Shown here: positions 61,701 through 64,000 of the stretch, one piece after another
Layout: the number at the start of each line of letters is the position of its first letter
Position numbering within the stretch: position 1 is the first letter of the stretch
DNA from: Luidia sarsii
Lineage: Eukaryota; Echinodermata; Asteroidea; Paxillosida; Luidiidae
Assembly (NCBI GenBank): GCA_949987565.1
Contig: OX465110.1
Coordinates: forward strand, 14,672,290-14,736,289
Reading direction: 5' to 3'
DNA: 64,000 nt
Position numbers and translations under genes: made by a program
Notes under the pieces: generated by a model
What the model was told of the DNA's origin: nothing
The model's database searches: none
The model's input: only the letters and a program-made list of their open reading frames with translations

Positions 61701-62788
61701 AGTATATCTACTTCAAACAAAGACACATCTTGGGTTTATTGCTTTCTTGGATGTATGGTAAGGCCAAATTAACTTGGCAGTGTTGTAATGAGTTAAATCT
61801 GTTCCAGATACAATTGAGTCTAGATAAGTTTTAGGTCAAGAAAGGAGATATATATGCAGACCGACGTATGAAGCTCAATATTTTATTGTATCTTCAATGC
61901 GTAGAGGGTAGAGGGTAGAGGGTAGGGGGTAGGAGGCAGGGGGTAGGGAGAAGGGGGTAGGGGGTAGGGGGTAGGGGGTAGGGGGTAGGGCAATAGGGGT
62001 AGGGGGTGGGGGTAGGGCAATAGGGGTAGGGGGTAGGGTGGGGGTAGGGGTAGGGATAGGGGGTAGGGGGTAGGGGTAGGGGGTAGGGGATAGGGGTAGG
62101 GGGTAGGGGGTAGGGGGTTGGAGGTAGGAGGTAGGAGGTAGGGGGTAGGGGGTAGGGGGTAGGGGGTAGGCAGTCTTACAGCGTTTCATTCATTTTGCAG
62201 GGAACCAGTTCAGTTAGCTCCGTGGGCAACAAAAATCGCCCATTGAAATGTGTGGGATTCTATTCGGGGATTGAGCTTTATACGTATGAACGCATATAGT
62301 TCCAAGAAAGTCAAGTCTTCATATGCCGAAAGTCTGATTGGAGTTATGGACATTTCAATGTACATGACAAGTAAAGTGGGCCATAGTGAGACAGTGTTTA
62401 AAAAATTCTGAAAACACAAAGTTCTCCAGATTTGTGTGCATCGTGGTCCATAACCCAATGCAACTACACTGTAAATCAATGTAAGTTTAACCATGGAGGA
62501 AGAAGATCCATGCTGTAACACTAACACTAAAATTAAAAAACAGTCAGGCCTACTAAATTTTAAGACTAAAGTAAAAAACAGTGTAACTTATCTGTAAGTG
62601 TGTAAGGTGATCCGGCAATACCACAGCCAGCAAAATAACTCGTTTTATTCCGACGATTGGTTGTGTGCTGATGTTACATGTATGTATAAATATTATTATT
62701 ATATTAGTTATTACTGTCTATAAAATAGTATAATGAGGAAAGGAAATCGTACCTGTTGATCGCAGTGCGGACATTGTTTCAGCACCAT
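58608..62788 (-). CDS. C16orf87: C16orf87 orthologue (UPF0547 zinc-ribbon protein), complete, five coding exons
   Basis: Joining minus-strand exons 62788-62753, 60694-60607, 60391-60300, 59278-59134 and 58795-58608 gives 549 nt, or 182 residues plus TGA. All four introns are GT-AG and the phases agree (0, 1, 0, 1). Residues 6-20 form a zinc ribbon: C6PHC9, then VPVAC17KGC20 followed by CGY, which matches the vertebrate UPF0547 signature very closely. Residues 43-73 are basic, and R95GRPRKK101 is an AT-hook-like motif. The block from [12 protein letters not shown] to ILAEINRKL (about 129-153) is the conserved C-terminal segment. The human protein is about 154 residues; this one is longer in the middle and has an extra tail of about 29 residues. 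The family is nuclear and poorly characterised; as I recall, it copurifies with HDAC1/2-MIER complexes, and nothing here tests that. The start is the only ATG in frame just before the ribbon. It is divergent from GPT. Confidence 0.93.
59134..59278 (-). CDS. C16orf87: C16orf87 orthologue, coding exon 4 (AT-hook-like)
   Basis: The 145-nt exon encodes a lysine/arginine-rich segment containing RGRPRKKGG. This corresponds in position to the RGRGRP-type segment of vertebrate C16orf87. The acceptor is CCTCCAG| and the donor is GCAG|GTCAG. It ends in phase 1. Confidence 0.9.
59345..59745. mobile_element. CGCGATT-containing MITE copy in intron 3 of the C16orf87-like gene
   Basis: It has the same order as the 4105-4480 copy (GGGCACAATAAACACAATAA, AGGAAGTGCTG, CACAATCGGCTCGACATTTT). 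It is diverged and its right TIR is not clear. It lies between exons 3 and 4. Confidence 0.55.
60300..60391 (-). CDS. C16orf87: C16orf87 orthologue, coding exon 3
   Basis: The 92-nt exon encodes a basic stretch ([16 protein letters not shown]) followed by [14 protein letters not shown]. The acceptor has a good pyrimidine tract ending GATTAG|. The donor is AGG|GTAAG and the exon ends in phase 0. Confidence 0.88.
60607..60694 (-). CDS. C16orf87: C16orf87 orthologue, coding exon 2
   Basis: The 88-nt exon encodes [15 protein letters not shown] and following residues, completing the zinc ribbon (C17, C20). The acceptor ends AACAG| and has a weak pyrimidine tract; the donor is TCTG|GTAGGT. It ends in phase 1. 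Confidence 0.92.
60785..60895 (+). mobile_element. tRNA-derived SINE, diverged copy in intron 1 of the C16orf87-like gene
   Basis: TGACCTTGACCAGCTCGG, AGAAAGCAGGAGTCG and CCTGCCTGAGCTGCC match the 37561 copy. The B-box has decayed to GGTTTAGATCC. It lies opposite to the host gene. Confidence 0.6.
61022..61667. mobile_element. Inverted-repeat element with 5-bp target duplication, in intron 1 of the C16orf87-like gene
   Basis: ATTAGTCCCACTTAC at 61022 is inverted as GTAAGTGGGACTAAT ending at 61667, and GTATG flanks both ends (61017-61021 and 61668-61672). Inside, a second inverted pair carries GTCGCACTAGCGTCCCACCG (left about 61079) and its complement near 61447. The segment near 61510-61650 matches the inner part of the foldback at 24621-25265. 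No ORF. Confidence 0.7.
61901..62170 (+). repeat. TAGGGGG-type G-rich array in intron 1 of the C16orf87-like gene
   Basis: About 270 bp of GTAGGGG / GGTAGGGG / GGAGGTAG units with period 6-8 lie on the plus strand. The host gene is transcribed from the other strand, so its RNA carries the C-rich form. Successive G4-G5 runs could form G-quadruplexes in the non-template strand of plus-strand transcription. Confidence 0.9.
62753..62788 (-). CDS. C16orf87: C16orf87 orthologue, coding exon 1
   Basis: This exon encodes 12 residues, [12 protein letters not shown], carrying the first two zinc ligands (C6, C9). The donor is CAG|GTACG and the exon ends in phase 0. The ATG is preceded by a CATC run and no other in-frame start is visible just upstream. 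Confidence 0.9.
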
Positions 62789-63746
62789 GATGATGCAGCA
62801 GTGGACTATCACTCAGTGATCACTTAACTTAGTAATGCATTGCCAGCTCTTGAAAGTTGAATGCGCTCCCGACGCGACGAATCCACTCCAATGATCAAAT
62901 CATGTTCAACTTTTCAGTCTCCACGACGAGAACCAGGCAGTTAAATTCTACGAAGTCAAGTTCATAGAGATAGCCACTCCACTCTTTGCATACAATTTAA
63001 TTTTTATTCCACTTCAAGTGTTCAAGGCAAGTGGTGATTCTTGACTTCGTCAACTTCTCTGCAGGCAGAATAGGATTAGGAAGCCACCCGATTTGGCAGA
63101 CTTTGACCCCAATATGGACCCTTCTATTTTTGCAAAAAAGGGGTGAATTTTATTGAAAGAGGAAAAAAAAACCAATTATCTAAATTTAGTTTGATTGTAA
63201 TATATGAAATATGAACATAGATTTAGCAATGATGCAAATGATTTATATTTTTATATTTAAGGTGTATGTAATCAGTATTATTCGTAATTTGTTCTTGCTG
63301 TTACAAAAACATAATGTGACTAGTACCCCTTTTATAATTTTGGTCGATCCCTACAGCTGTTCCCAGTCTCCAGTTCTCCTCGCAGGCGGTCGATAGGTTG
63401 GTGGTCGTGGTTAAATTTGCCCTTGTTGTCATTTCCCTTCCCTCAAAGTATCTCAAACGGCATGCTTAACAGATGGACTAAATCTATACATCATATCAGA
63501 TTCACGGGAACCTGGGCTTGAAGATAACTATTGACGTAAATAAAGTGCCAATATAAGGAGGTGGGTACAGTTTGAACTTTATTTTTCACAGGGCTGAAAA
63601 CACCCAACTCGTTGTTGCTGTTGTGCGACTGTGCAGTGACCCTTGACACGCGGGAAAGGGTTTGTCAACAGCGGGCGTATTGTGTGACCTCCGTGGAACG
63701 TGACCTGCGTTAGAAAGGAATCCGCGCCTTTTAATACATTCACACC
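62789..63746. promoter_or_regulatory. Shared divergent promoter region between the C16orf87-like gene and GPT
   Basis: The 958 bp between the two opposed start codons contain no other gene and must hold both 5' UTRs and promoters. I see no clear TATA box placed for either gene. The GPT side (63640-63746) is richer in CpG than the AT-rich middle (63120-63320). The extent is set by the start codons; transcription starts are unknown. Confidence 0.7.
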
Positions 63747-64000
63747 ATGCACTGCTCATTCATTGGCAAGAACGCCGGCCGGCTCGTCTCATCGCTGGGC
63801 AATCTCCCGAGGCCCGCTCTACGGACGCAGAGACACTGGCCCGGCCTGAACATGATGGCGGGAGACATCTGCACCGGCGCTCAGCCGAAACGGACTAAAG
63901 TCTTGACTATGGACACGATGAACCCACACATAAAAGTGATGGAATATGCAGTCAGAGGACCCATCGTGACAAGAGCTACTGAGCTGGAAAAAGAATTGGA
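63747..64000 (+). CDS. GPT: Alanine aminotransferase, first coding exon (cut by window end)
   Basis: The frame from ATG 63747 is open for 84 codons plus 2 nt to the window end. From residue 52 it reads VLTMDTMNPHIKVMEYAVRG and then PIVTRATELEKEL, which is the strongly conserved N-terminal block of animal alanine aminotransferases. That is a PLP-dependent fold-type I enzyme converting alanine plus 2-oxoglutarate to pyruvate plus glutamate. The catalytic lysine and PLP site lie outside the window. Residues 1-34 are rich in Arg, Ser, Leu and Ala with no acidic residue, so this looks like a mitochondrial targeting peptide, as in GPT2. In-frame Met36/Met37 follow it and could start a cytosolic form. 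The invertebrate gene is probably ancestral to both vertebrate GPT and GPT2. The context CACCATG favours this start. Which exon boundary follows is not visible. Confidence 0.95.
   Translation, partial: MHCSFIGKNAGRLVSSLGNLPRPALRTQRHWPGLNMMAGDICTGAQPKRTKVLTMDTMNPHIKVMEYAVRGPIVTRATELEKEL

Noticed and set aside
61901..62170. True telomere or CRISPR-like array
   Set aside because: The period varies from 6 to 8, there are no unique spacers, and it sits in an intron. It is a simple G-rich satellite.

Overview
The window is animal genomic DNA: spliced genes with short exons, canonical GT-AG introns, many terminal-inverted-repeat elements, a non-LTR retrotransposon remnant, and no dense ORF layout. 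The gene content and the repeat style (self-complementary TACATG sequence throughout, repeated CCGGTA and AGGCCT motifs) suggest a marine invertebrate, most likely an invertebrate deuterostome such as an echinoderm, hemichordate or amphioxus. The species cannot be fixed from the sequence.

Only the last 5.4 kb holds genes I can name. On the minus strand, 62788 to 58608, lies a complete five-exon gene of 182 codons. It is an orthologue of vertebrate C16orf87 (UPF0547): an N-terminal zinc ribbon, a basic middle with an AT-hook-like motif, and a conserved C-terminal helix. Head to head with it, 958 bp away, the first coding exon of alanine aminotransferase (GPT/GPT2) begins at 63747 and runs off the window end. 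C16orf87 and GPT2 are also head-to-head neighbours on human chromosome 16, so this looks like ancient conserved microsynteny with a shared promoter.

Layout: 1-31 kb is AT-rich and full of TACATG sequence. It holds several families of non-autonomous elements: a CCGGGTAA-rich TIR element, a CGCGATT-containing MITE, a TTAA-flanked piggyBac-type MITE, foldback elements, and a hairpin repeat carrying CCTAGCAGGACC. It also contains a decayed APE-type non-LTR retrotransposon (10.4-11.25 kb) with an intact 2A-like motif, and a four-copy telomere-like 40-bp tandem repeat (28.9-29.2 kb). One 60-bp stretch at 1547-1606 looks like an internal exon of an unknown gene. From 31 to 54.8 kb the sequence is mostly unique and richer in CpG, with no recognisable exons. 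It carries homeodomain, POU and RFX-type motifs and two long purine/pyrimidine tracts, and may be a regulatory landscape or a gene desert. From 54.8 to 56.6 kb there is a second copy of the piggyBac-type MITE, a foldback element and a piggyBac transposase fragment. The introns of the C16orf87-like gene contain a MITE, a tRNA-derived SINE, an inverted-repeat element with a 5-bp target duplication and a 270-bp TAGGGGG-type tract.
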